Source of the DNA: Cryobacterium sp. PAMC25264
GTDB taxonomy: Bacteria > Actinomycetota > Actinomycetes > Actinomycetales > Microbacteriaceae
Assembly (NCBI RefSeq): GCF_019443325.1
Contig: NZ_CP080383.1
Location: forward strand, 1,922,001-1,986,000
Reading direction: 5' to 3'
Length of the DNA: 64,000 nt
Shown here: positions 50,801 to 60,024 of the stretch, piece after piece
Layout: the number at the start of each line of letters is the position of its first letter
Numbering within the stretch: the first letter of the stretch is position 1
The notes under the pieces: generated by a model
Told to the model about the DNA's origin: nothing
Seen by the model: only the letters and a program-made list of their open reading frames with translations
The model's database searches: none
Program-made: the position numbers and the translations under genes

Positions 50801-52381
50801 ATGGACAACGTGACCACGTCGACGGCCCCGCGCGGGCAGCCCAGGCGGATCGCGAACCCCGGCTCGAGGCCCTCCCCCCTGCTGCTCGCTCTCGTGTGCG
50901 CGATCGCCCTCACAGTGCTGGTCCCCGTCGGCTTTGTCGTCTCCGTTGTGGCCCAGGTGGGCTGGCCCACCTTGGCGCCGTTGATCTTCCGGCCCAAGGT
51001 CGGTGAGCTTCTGGTCAACTCGGTACTTCTGGTGGCCATCGGCGTTCCCCTCTGCGTGTCAATCGGCGTCGGCGGGGCCTGGCTGGTGGAACGCACGTTG
51101 CTTCCGGCCGGACGTCTGTGGGCGGTCCTGCTCGCCGCGCCACTCGCCGTGCCGGCATTCGTCAGCAGCTACGGCTGGGTGAGCGCCGTTCCCTCGATCG
51201 GCGGCCTGGGCGGTGGCCTGCTGGTGGCCACACTGGCGTATTTCCCCCTGGTCTACCTGCCCGCAGCCGCGACCATCCGCCGGCTCGACCCGGCCCTCGA
51301 AGAGACGGCACGCAGCCTGGGGCACGGTACCTGGAGAGTGTTTTTCACCGTGGTCCTGCCCCAGCTGAAATTGGCGATCTGGGGCGGTGGACTCGTGGTC
51401 GCGCTGCATCTCTTGTCCGAGTACGGCGCCTTCGCCCTGATCCGTTTCGACACCTTCACCACCGCCATCGTCGTTCAGTATCAGTCAACGTTCGCGGGAC
51501 CCGCTGCCAGCGCGCTGGGCGTTGTGCTGGCGATGATCTGTCTGGTGCTTCTGGTTCTCGAGGCGTCCACCCGGGGTCACGCCCGCTATGCCAAGGTCGG
51601 CTCCGGTAGCGGCCGCCCGGGACCGCGAATGAGGCTGGGCGCGTTCTCGCCCCTCGCCGTTGTCGCCCTCGGGGTGCTGGTCGCGCTGTCCCTCGGCGTC
51701 CCCCTGGCAAGCCTCACCCGGTGGCTGGTCGCCGGCGGGGCGGCTTCCTGGGCCCAACCCGAGCTGGGCACCGCCGTACTGCAGACGATGTTCCTGGCCG
51801 GCGGCGGTGCTGTAGCCGCGATAGCCGTGGCGCTGCCGGTGGCGTGGCTCGCGGTGCGTCATCCCGGACGGATGGCCCGGGCCCTCGAGGGCGCCACCTA
51901 CGTGTCCAGCAGCCTTCCGGCGATCATCGTCGCGCTGGCCCTGGTGACGGTCACCCTGCGGACGTTCCCGGCGCTGTACCAAACGACGTGGACCGTCATG
52001 TTCGCGTACGTCATCATCTTCATGCCGCGTGCACTGGTCAGCCTGCGGTCGGGACTCGCGCAAGCGCCGATCGCCCTCGAGGAGGCCGCACGAGCGCTCG
52101 GCCGGTCGCCGCTTGCCGCCCGGATCCACGTCACGCTTCCGCTGATCCTGCCGTCCATCGGCGCCGGCGCCGCTTTGGTCGGGCTCGGAGCCGCCAACGA
52201 GCTCACCGCAACCCTCCTCCTGGCGCCCAATGGCACGAGGACTCTGGCCACACAATTCTGGTCGGCGAGCTCGTCGGTGGCCTACGCGAACGCCGCACCC
52301 TACGCCGTACTGCTGATCCTGCTCGCCGCACCTGCCGTCGCGATTCTCTTCACCCAGTCCAGAAAGCGAGAGCGCGGATGA
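50801..52381 (+). CDS. fbpB: Iron ABC transporter permease
   Basis: 526 residues, about 12 helices in two FbpB-like halves. Each half has a coupling loop: DPALEETARSLGHGTWRVFF and ALEEAARALGRSPLAARIHV. ATG 50801 abuts GAGAGG directly, so GTG 50810, nine bases further with better spacing, may be the true start (523 residues). It overlaps the ATPase gene by 4 bases. Confidence 0.93.
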   Translation: MDNVTTSTAPRGQPRRIANPGSRPSPLLLALVCAIALTVLVPVGFVVSVVAQVGWPTLAPLIFRPKVGELLVNSVLLVAIGVPLCVSIGVGGAWLVERTLLPAGRLWAVLLAAPLAVPAFVSSYGWVSAVPSIGGLGGGLLVATLAYFPLVYLPAAATIRRLDPALEETARSLGHGTWRVFFTVVLPQLKLAIWGGGLVVALHLLSEYGAFALIRFDTFTTAIVVQYQSTFAGPAASALGVVLAMICLVLLVLEASTRGHARYAKVGSGSGRPGPRMRLGAFSPLAVVALGVLVALSLGVPLASLTRWLVAGGAASWAQPELGTAVLQTMFLAGGGAVAAIAVALPVAWLAVRHPGRMARALEGATYVSSSLPAIIVALALVTVTLRTFPALYQTTWTVMFAYVIIFMPRALVSLRSGLAQAPIALEEAARALGRSPLAARIHVTLPLILPSIGAGAALVGLGAANELTATLLLAPNGTRTLATQFWSASSSVAYANAAPYAVLLILLAAPAVAILFTQSRKRERG

Positions 52382-53466
52382 CGTCCCTCACCATCTCAGG
52401 AGTCTGCAAGGACCTCGGCGGCGTGCCCGTGCTGCGCGACGTCTCACTGTCGTTAGAGGCCGGCAGCCGCCTGGCGATAGTGGGCGCCTCCGGAAGCGGC
52501 AAAAGCACGCTGCTCCGGCTGATCGCGGGCTTCGACCGCCCGGATGCCGGCAGTGTGCGCATCGACCATTCGATCGTCTCCGATGAGACGGTGTTCGTTC
52601 CCGCCCATCGCCGCGGCATCGGATACGTCGCCCAAGACGGCGCCCTCTTCCCCCACCTCACGGTGGCACAGAACATTCACTTCGGCCTGCGTGGCAACCA
52701 GCGGCGGCGCCACGAGGCGGAGGCCGCCGCCGAGCTCGTCGGCCTCGACAAGCGGCTCTTGCAGCGCTACCCCCATGAGCTGTCGGGAGGGCAGCAACAA
52801 CGCGTGGCCCTGGCTCGTGCGCTGGCTCCCGCACCACGCATCCTGCTGCTCGATGAACCGTTCAGCGCGCTGGACGCAGGGTTGCGCAGCCAGACCAGGC
52901 ACGCGGTGGTGGAGGCGCTGGAGCACACCGGCACCACGACAGTCCTCGTGACGCACGACCAGGCAGAGGCGCTGTCTTTCGGCCAGCAGATCGCGGTGAT
53001 CTCCGGGGGCCGGATCGATCAGGCCGGCTCACCCATCCACGTGTTCCAGAACCCGTCAACGTCAGAGACCGCGGTCTTTCTCGGCGACGCCATTTTTGTT
53101 CCATGCCACGTGCAGGGCACCGTCGCCGAGAGCGCACTCGGGCGTCTGAGCGTCGCCTACGACCACCGCGGCGGCGGCACCGGGGCCCGCGCCCTCCTGC
53201 GCCCGACTCAACTGAGCCTCGACCTGAACCCGGTGCGCACCAATGCTGTGATCGTGCGCTCGTCGTTCAGCGGGTCGACCGTGCGACTCGACCTTCGACT
53301 GACCGATCCGGGTGCTGCCGCCGACTCGGTGCTCACCTTCGACCTCATGACCGCCCAACCGGATGGATACACGGTCGGCACCGCCGTCGCCCTGTCCGCC
53401 ACCGGCGCGGTCGGCGTCTACTCCCCGCCCACTGACGACATTCCGATAGATCCTGCACGTCTGTGA
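52378..53466 (+). CDS. fbpC: Iron ABC transporter ATP-binding protein
   Basis: 362 residues. Walker A GASGSGKSTLLRLI, signature LSGGQQQRVALARAL, Walker B RILLLDEPFSALD and switch His in VLVTHDQAEAL. A C-terminal TOBE-like domain of about 110 residues follows (ALLRPTQLSLDL). ATG 52378 overlaps the permease stop (ATGA). It completes an FbpABC importer. Confidence 0.95.
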   Translation: MTSLTISGVCKDLGGVPVLRDVSLSLEAGSRLAIVGASGSGKSTLLRLIAGFDRPDAGSVRIDHSIVSDETVFVPAHRRGIGYVAQDGALFPHLTVAQNIHFGLRGNQRRRHEAEAAAELVGLDKRLLQRYPHELSGGQQQRVALARALAPAPRILLLDEPFSALDAGLRSQTRHAVVEALEHTGTTTVLVTHDQAEALSFGQQIAVISGGRIDQAGSPIHVFQNPSTSETAVFLGDAIFVPCHVQGTVAESALGRLSVAYDHRGGGTGARALLRPTQLSLDLNPVRTNAVIVRSSFSGSTVRLDLRLTDPGAAADSVLTFDLMTAQPDGYTVGTAVALSATGAVGVYSPPTDDIPIDPARL

Positions 53467-53598
53467 AGTCGCAGACCGTCCCGCGGAAAATATCGACGGT
53501 GCCAACGACGGTTCATGCCAGGATGCCCACTCCTAGCGGGCTATTTCGCTGTGGTTGGGGGCACAGAACTCTCAGCCGTGCGGCGACGCCACCGCCAG

Positions 53599-53623
53599 CG
53601 TTGTCGACCGACGGCCGACAACG
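53599..53623. terminator. Hairpin between fbpC and the small minus-strand gene
   Basis: CGTTGTCG and CGACAACG form an 8-bp perfect stem around 9 bases. It lies 133 bases after fbpC and 20 bases after the small gene on the other strand. No T-run. Confidence 0.4.
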
Positions 53624-53642
53624 CAGAGCGGAGGAGGATGAC

Positions 53643-53771
53643 TTAGCTAACGTCCCTTGCGAGACTTGACAAACGATTCATCACCCTTTCGCGCTTGTCA
53701 GCGCGCTTTTCCTTCAGCGACTTCAACGGCAGTTTCTTTCCGGTTGGTGCAGGAGGGCTCTTCATGGCCAT
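53643..53771 (-). CDS. Small basic protein (42 residues)
   Basis: ATG 53771 encodes MAMKSPPAPTGKKLPLKSLK, then EKRADKRERVMNRLSSLARD, and ends VS. GAGGTG lies six bases upstream, a good ribosome site; ATG 53765 is an alternative start. The LPLKSLKEKRADKR core resembles small Lys/Arg-rich proteins seen widely in actinobacteria, of unknown role (nucleic-acid or ribosome contact is only a guess). No membrane segment. Confidence 0.6.
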   Translation of the reverse strand: MAMKSPPAPTGKKLPLKSLKEKRADKRERVMNRLSSLARDVS

Positions 53772-53818
53772 ATTCACCTCGCTTCCCTCGTTCCAGATGG
53801 CGTAACTGGCCACCATAG

Positions 53819-55387
<1,569 letters not shown>

Positions 55388-55461
55388 GAGACAGCACCAC
55401 AACTTACCTGGCTGACGGGCTGACGACTTGCCTTTCCTGTGGCACGAGCTATGGTGAGGGT

Positions 55462-55620
55462 ATGCCCACGCCTCGAATGACCCCCTTCTGCGCACGGCGC
55501 AGCGTGGTCAATCCGGGCGCTCGCAACACAGCGGCCCGACGTGTCGTGTTCACACGCCACCTCGATTTCGCGGGATGTGTTGTGCCCTTCCGCTCCTTCA
55601 CACGCGCGCCACCGCGCTGA
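55462..55620 (+). CDS. Possible 52-residue leaderless ORF
   Basis: The 315 bases between gdhA and the zinc-finger gene hold a good promoter, TTGCCT, 16 bases, TATGGT (55450-55455). An ATG follows six bases later and opens 52 codons (MPTPRMTPFCARRSVVNPGA onward). The peptide is Arg-rich with two Cys and no recognised family. The promoter could equally serve the downstream zinc-finger gene. Beyond this ORF nothing else is seen in the gap. Confidence 0.25.
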   Translation: MPTPRMTPFCARRSVVNPGARNTAARRVVFTRHLDFAGCVVPFRSFTRAPPR

Positions 55621-55702
55621 CCTCCAGATACTCGGTCAGTTCAGCTGGCACTAGCGCGTCGCAGTTGCGGCGCGTTCTTTCTTTAACGCGTAGGAGCATT
55701 CC

Positions 55703-56044
55703 ATGATTACTCAGCCTTCCCCGTCCCGGGCCGCCCAGCACCGCCGCAGGATCGACGTAGACGCATTCCGTCGGATCCTTCAAGATCAACTTCGCGAGCG
55801 AGAAGCCCTGATCGTTGAACTGGACCCGCGGGCAGCACCGCACCTCGACGTCGTCGCTTGGTCCACGACCCAGTCAAGCAAACGAGTCGTCGGGCAGATC
55901 ACCCGAGCGTTGGGGCGCATTGCCGCCGGCACCTTCGGAATCTGCACCGGATGCTGTGAACCCATAGCGAAGGACCGTCTCACCGTCGTCCCGCACGCCG
56001 AGTTGTGCGTGACGTGCCAAGGTCTCGCAGAACAGAGCCCGTGA
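55703..56044 (+). CDS. TraR/DksA-type C4 zinc-finger protein
   Basis: 113 residues. A helical N-terminus (DAFRRILQDQLREREALIVE) leads to a zinc finger, GICTGCCEPIAKDRL with AELCVTCQ, giving two C-x2-C pairs. In this family the coiled coil reaches into the RNA polymerase secondary channel; actinobacterial members are short and often of unknown role. TAGGAG lies seven bases before ATG 55703. The unknown gene at 56069 follows by 24 bases. Confidence 0.85.
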   Translation: MITQPSPSRAAQHRRRIDVDAFRRILQDQLREREALIVELDPRAAPHLDVVAWSTTQSSKRVVGQITRALGRIAAGTFGICTGCCEPIAKDRLTVVPHAELCVTCQGLAEQSP

Positions 56045-56068
56045 TAGAGGCTGAGAGCCGGACAGACC

Positions 56069-56650
56069 GTGACCAGGTCAGGCTCTGCGCTGCCGGACGG
56101 CCCTGGCCGTAGCCCCATCCCCTGGGACGGGGACAAGCGCACACCATGGGTGGTGGTGTTGGGAGACGCGCTCCGGTATCTCGAGTCGTTGCACACCGGT
56201 CCGGCCGCTCTCCCGTCGGCCGGCGCCGGTGGGCACGATGCCACGGCTGCGGTAATTGGAATGGACGCTACCGCTGCCACCACACGCCGGGCGTTCAAGA
56301 CGGCCGTGCGACGTCAAGCCCAGACGTGCGTCGCTGCTGGCACGCGATGGACCAGCCTCCGCCACATCATGGTGCTCGTCGAAGCCGCGGGGAGCCTAGC
56401 CGAGGAGGAGGTGCTCAACCACTGCGATGTGGCGGCGGAAACGGCTCATCGCTTGATCGAACAAGTCTGCGGGACGTACATTGTCGTCACCTTCATTGTC
56501 ACAACCGGGTGCGACGCCCCGGAACTTCTCGCCCACCGCGTTCTGTGTCGTGCTGACCAGATACCAGCGACCGATGCCCATAGTGCGGTGCGCTGGACAG
56601 AGATCGAACAGTCATCCATCCAGCACGTCACCGTGGACCGCTACCTGTAG
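56069..56650 (+). CDS. Hypothetical protein
   Basis: 193 residues from GTG 56069; not recognised. High third-position GC supports coding. Predicted mainly helical in the middle (RAFKTAVRRQAQTCVAAG, IMVLVEAAGSLAEEEVL), then a hydrophobic strand (TYIVVTFIVTTGCDAPELL) and four Cys. No signal peptide. It may be co-transcribed with the zinc-finger gene. A short 37-codon frame follows (56713-56826) but is not supported as a gene. Confidence 0.5.
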   Translation: MTRSGSALPDGPGRSPIPWDGDKRTPWVVVLGDALRYLESLHTGPAALPSAGAGGHDATAAVIGMDATAATTRRAFKTAVRRQAQTCVAAGTRWTSLRHIMVLVEAAGSLAEEEVLNHCDVAAETAHRLIEQVCGTYIVVTFIVTTGCDAPELLAHRVLCRADQIPATDAHSAVRWTEIEQSSIQHVTVDRYL

Positions 56651-56835
56651 CCCTTCGCCTCATCCTGTGCGCCCCATCGCCGCACGAGTGCCCCGAGGTG
56701 CTGCTGAGCTGCATGGTCGGTCGGCAGGGCGACAATCCCTGGCACACCATGACCGATACCGCGCTCGTGCGGCGGGTTCGCGATGAACTGGCAGAGGCGA
56801 TGGGACGGGTGGAGATCCGAGGATGACGGACGAGG

Positions 56836-58830
56836 TCAGTCGACCAGAACGTGATTCTCTCCGGTGCTGGTGACCGTCTGATCCGGGCGAATCGTGATGC
56901 CGATGGGTTCCGGGCCTGTTGACGGAGGTAGCGATGTGGGGCGTGAGGCCTCCGCCGGTCTGTGCTGATCGTGCCGGCGCAACAGGCGCATGGCGTTGAC
57001 GATCACGATCAGCACGGATGCTTCGTGCACGAGCATGCCGATCGACATCGTCACCCCGCCCAACAAAACGCCGAGCAGGAGCAGGGTGACGGTGATCAGT
57101 GCGATGGCGATGTTCTGTCGCATATTGTTCACCGTGCGCCGGGCCAGGGATATGGCCTCGGGGAGCTTGAGGAGGTTGTCGCCCATCAGGGCGATGTCGG
57201 CGGTTTCCACCGCGACGGCCGAGCCGGCGGCTCCCATCGCGACTCCGATGTCGGCCGTGGCGAGGGCAGGCGCATCGTTCACGCCGTCACCGACCATGGC
57301 CACGACGTAGCCCTCGGCCTGCAGCGAGGTGACGACGTCCAGCTTGTCCTCGGGAAGCAGCGACGCATGCACCTCATCCACGCCGGTGACGGCCGCGACG
57401 GCGTGGGCGACCAACGGAGCGTCGCCGGTGAGCATGATGACGCGCTTGACCCCGGCAGCGTGCAGGTCCGACACCATCTGGGCGGCGTCGGTGCGCACCT
57501 CATCCGCCACACCGATGACACCGGCGACCGTGTCGTCGAGCATGACGATCATGGGTGTGCGGCCGGCCTCGGCCAGCGCGGTGGCCGCGTGGGTTGCGGC
57601 ATCCGAGTCGATGATCGCGTACTGCGCCAGCAACGCCGGGTTACCGATCAGCACGCGGTGGCCCCGTGCGGTGACCACGATGCCCTTGCCGGGGACCGGT
57701 GAGGTGGACTCGGGCAGGCCCGCGACGTCGAGGCTTTCCGTTCGGGCGGCATCCAGTATCGCCCGAGACAGTGGGTGCTCGGAGCCGACTTCGGCGCGCC
57801 CGGCCCAGCCGAGCACCTCCCCACGAGTCAGGGCGGGATTCAGCACCACCACATCGGTGACCCGCGGGCGGCCGAGTGTGAGGGTGCCGGTTTTGTCCAC
57901 GGCGACCGCGGTGATTCTGGCCGAGGTCTCCAGGAACTCGCCGCCCTTGATCAGAATGCCGTCCTTCGCGGCGCGGCCGATGCCCGCGACGATGGAGACG
58001 GGGATGGAGATGACGAGTGCGCCCGGGCAGCCGATGACCAGCAAGGTCAGCGCCAGCACGATGTTCTGGGTGAACAGGCCCACGATGATCGCGAGAATCA
58101 GGATGGCCGGGGTGTACCAGGCCGAGAACCGGTCCATGAAGACCTGGGTCTTGGCCTTGGCGTCCTGTGCGTCCTCGACCCGGTGGATGATCCTGGCCAG
58201 GGTGGTGTCGGTACCCACGCCGGTGGCACGTACCTGCAGGAATCCGCTTCGGGCGACGGTGCCGGCGAAGACCCGGTCGCCGGTTGCCTTCTCGACCGGC
58301 ATGGACTCGCCGGTGATCGAGGCTTCGTCGAGGGCACCGGCCCCGCCGATGACCTCCCCGTCGACGGGAACCTTGGCACCGTTCTTGATCAGAACCGTCT
58401 CGCCCTGGATCACGGCGGTGGCTGCCACCTCCACCTGTTCTCCGTCGCGCAGGGTGATGGCGATGTCGGGGGCGACCGCGACCAGTTCCGCCAGCGCGGA
58501 CCGGGTCTTGTTCAGCGTCGCGGTCTCGAGGGCGTGACCGATGGCAAAGAGGAATGTCACCGCGGCAGCCTCCCAATACTGGCCGATGATGACCGCGCCG
58601 ATCGCGGCGACGGCGACCAACAGGTCGATTCCGATGACCCGCGCCCACAGCGCCCGCGCCGCGGCGATCACGATGTGCGTGCCCGCGACGACCGCCGCGG
58701 CCACCATCAGGATGTTTCCGGCCGTGTCGGTGCGGCCGATCTGGAGGAGCACGAGCGCGGCGAGGATCAGGGCTCCGGAGGCGGCGGGGATCGACCACCG
58801 GTTGTTCATCCAGCTATGGATGGTTGTCAT
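56836..58830 (-). CDS. P1B-type heavy-metal ATPase with CPG motif
   Basis: 664 residues. No N-terminal metal-binding domain. Seen: DEASITGESMPVEK (actuator), VIGCPGALVISIPVS in the membrane, VDKTGTLTLGRP (phosphorylated Asp), GSEHPLSRAI (nucleotide site His-Pro) and VAMVGDGVNDAPAL. The last helix has VHEASVLIVIVNAMRLL. The membrane motif is CPG, not CPC, CPH or SPC, and the HEAS helix resembles the P1B-2/P1B-4 groups, so copper is not certain; Zn, Co or another divalent ion is possible. A His/Pro-rich C-terminal tail (HDQHRPAEAS) could bind metal. The next gene upstream encodes a CopZ-like chaperone 52 bases away. Confidence 0.92.
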   Translation of the reverse strand: MTTIHSWMNNRWSIPAASGALILAALVLLQIGRTDTAGNILMVAAAVVAGTHIVIAAARALWARVIGIDLLVAVAAIGAVIIGQYWEAAAVTFLFAIGHALETATLNKTRSALAELVAVAPDIAITLRDGEQVEVAATAVIQGETVLIKNGAKVPVDGEVIGGAGALDEASITGESMPVEKATGDRVFAGTVARSGFLQVRATGVGTDTTLARIIHRVEDAQDAKAKTQVFMDRFSAWYTPAILILAIIVGLFTQNIVLALTLLVIGCPGALVISIPVSIVAGIGRAAKDGILIKGGEFLETSARITAVAVDKTGTLTLGRPRVTDVVVLNPALTRGEVLGWAGRAEVGSEHPLSRAILDAARTESLDVAGLPESTSPVPGKGIVVTARGHRVLIGNPALLAQYAIIDSDAATHAATALAEAGRTPMIVMLDDTVAGVIGVADEVRTDAAQMVSDLHAAGVKRVIMLTGDAPLVAHAVAAVTGVDEVHASLLPEDKLDVVTSLQAEGYVVAMVGDGVNDAPALATADIGVAMGAAGSAVAVETADIALMGDNLLKLPEAISLARRTVNNMRQNIAIALITVTLLLLGVLLGGVTMSIGMLVHEASVLIVIVNAMRLLRRHDQHRPAEASRPTSLPPSTGPEPIGITIRPDQTVTSTGENHVLVD

Positions 58831-58882
58831 GGCGTGTGCCTTTCTGAGTGGAGTGGTGCTGCGGCAGGAAATCCCTGCCCGC

Positions 58883-59122
58883 TCAGAAGGCGGCGACGCG
58901 CGCGCTGTAACCGGCCTTGGCGACGACCGCGATCAGCTCCTCCACGCTCACCACGGAGGCGTCGTGGTCGATTTCAATGCGGGCGGAAGCGAACTTCACC
59001 GTCACCGCGGTCACCCCGTCGACGCGCCCGACCTGCTTCTCGATCTTGGACACGCAGGACGGGCAGGAGAAGCCCTCCGCGCGAAGGCTGGTGTGGGTGA
59101 TGGTCGGTGCGATGCTGCTCAT
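58883..59122 (-). CDS. Heavy-metal-associated (CopZ-like) chaperone
   Basis: 79 residues, ferredoxin-like HMA fold. The metal motif is GFSCPSCVSKIEK (C-x2-C), then VDGVTAVTVKFASARIEID. It would hand metal to the ATPase, which lacks its own HMA domain. AAAGG lies 8 bases before ATG 59122. The leader contains three inverted repeats. Confidence 0.92.
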   Translation of the reverse strand: MSSIAPTITHTSLRAEGFSCPSCVSKIEKQVGRVDGVTAVTVKFASARIEIDHDASVVSVEELIAVVAKAGYSARVAAF

Positions 59123-59138
59123 GGTGTGGCCTTTCCTA

Positions 59139-59211
59139 GTGATCAGCCCCGGAATGCCGGGGTGATCACGACGTTACGTCGCGCCCTCCCAGCGGACCAT
59201 GACGGCCGTCA
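59139..59211 (-). promoter_or_regulatory. Cluster of three inverted repeats upstream of the HMA gene
   Basis: From the gene outward: GTGATCAGCCCCGG with CCGGGGTGATCAC (59139-59169, one bulged base); CGACGT-T-ACGTCG (59169-59181); and the perfect palindrome TGACGGCCGTCA (59200-59211). The first could be a terminator for the Crp/Fnr gene or a regulated leader hairpin; the others look like dimer-binding sites. Confidence 0.45.
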
Positions 59212-59250
59212 CTTATCCGCAGGTACCCGTTGGACGGGTGGGTCGGTTGA

Positions 59251-60024
59251 CTATTTCGCCGCGCGCAGGCCGTCCGCGTCGAGCACCGCGGTCCACCGGC
59301 GTCCCGTTTCGATCAGGCCGGCTCGACGCAGCCGGCTCATGGAGCGCGACACCGACTCCGCACTGGTTCCGGCCATGGCGGCCAGGTCGGCCCGGGTGAG
59401 TGGCAGCTGGATCAGGGTGCTGCCGGATGCGTCGCCCGGGACCCCGAAGATGTCGGCCAGGCGCAGCAGGCCACTCGCCACCCGTTCGGTCACCGTCGCT
59501 GAGGCCTGGTCCTGCTCAGCGGAACGAGCGCGGGTGAGCCGACCGGACACAACGTCCAGCACGCCGAGCGCTACCGAGGGATGCGCGAGCATCACTTCGC
59601 GGAAGGCTCCTGCGTCGATCTGCAGGGCGCAGGTGGTGACCAGGGCGAGTGCCGTCTCGGTGTAATCACTACCACCAGCCCAGGTGAGGCCGCCGAGCAC
59701 GTCGCCTGAACCGAAGAAGTCCAGGCTGGTGCGCGCTCCTGTGGCGGTGGTGCGGAAGGTCTTCGCCTGCCCTACTGCGAGGAGGTACACATGCTCGGCG
59801 GGCTCCCCCGCACTGAACAGGGCCTCACCCGCGGACCAGGCCAGCGACGTCATCCGGGTGCCGATAGACGCCAGGTCGTCGCCGGACAGCTCCTGGAACA
59901 GGACGATCTGTTCGAGTATTTGCCGCTGCATGGCGGGCGGGCACGGATGCGGCCGTCCACAGGTACTCCGCAGCGGCACCGCGCGAAGGGGCAGCGCACG
60001 CAGGGGCGGCGTCTGCTCGCTCAC
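59251..60024 (-). CDS. Crp/Fnr-family transcriptional regulator with possible cluster cysteines
   Basis: 257 residues. cNMP-like beta-barrel (40-150) with GEALFSAGEPAEHVYLLAVG and DFFGSGDVLGG, a dimer helix and winged helix with TRADLAAMAGTSAESVSRSM and RLRRAGLIET. Cys22 and Cys28 precede the barrel and Cys132 lies inside it, at places similar to FNR cluster ligands, but only three are present. GTG 60024 overlaps the stop of the NirK-like gene (GTGA), so it belongs to the nitrite-reduction operon and probably controls it. Confidence 0.9.
   Translation of the reverse strand: MSEQTPPLRALPLRAVPLRSTCGRPHPCPPAMQRQILEQIVLFQELSGDDLASIGTRMTSLAWSAGEALFSAGEPAEHVYLLAVGQAKTFRTTATGARTSLDFFGSGDVLGGLTWAGGSDYTETALALVTTCALQIDAGAFREVMLAHPSVALGVLDVVSGRLTRARSAEQDQASATVTERVASGLLRLADIFGVPGDASGSTLIQLPLTRADLAAMAGTSAESVSRSMSRLRRAGLIETGRRWTAVLDADGLRAAK

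Noticed and set aside
56713..56826. 37-codon frame after the hypothetical gene
   Set aside because: Short, no ribosome site and no recognised pattern; could be a remnant but evidence is too thin.
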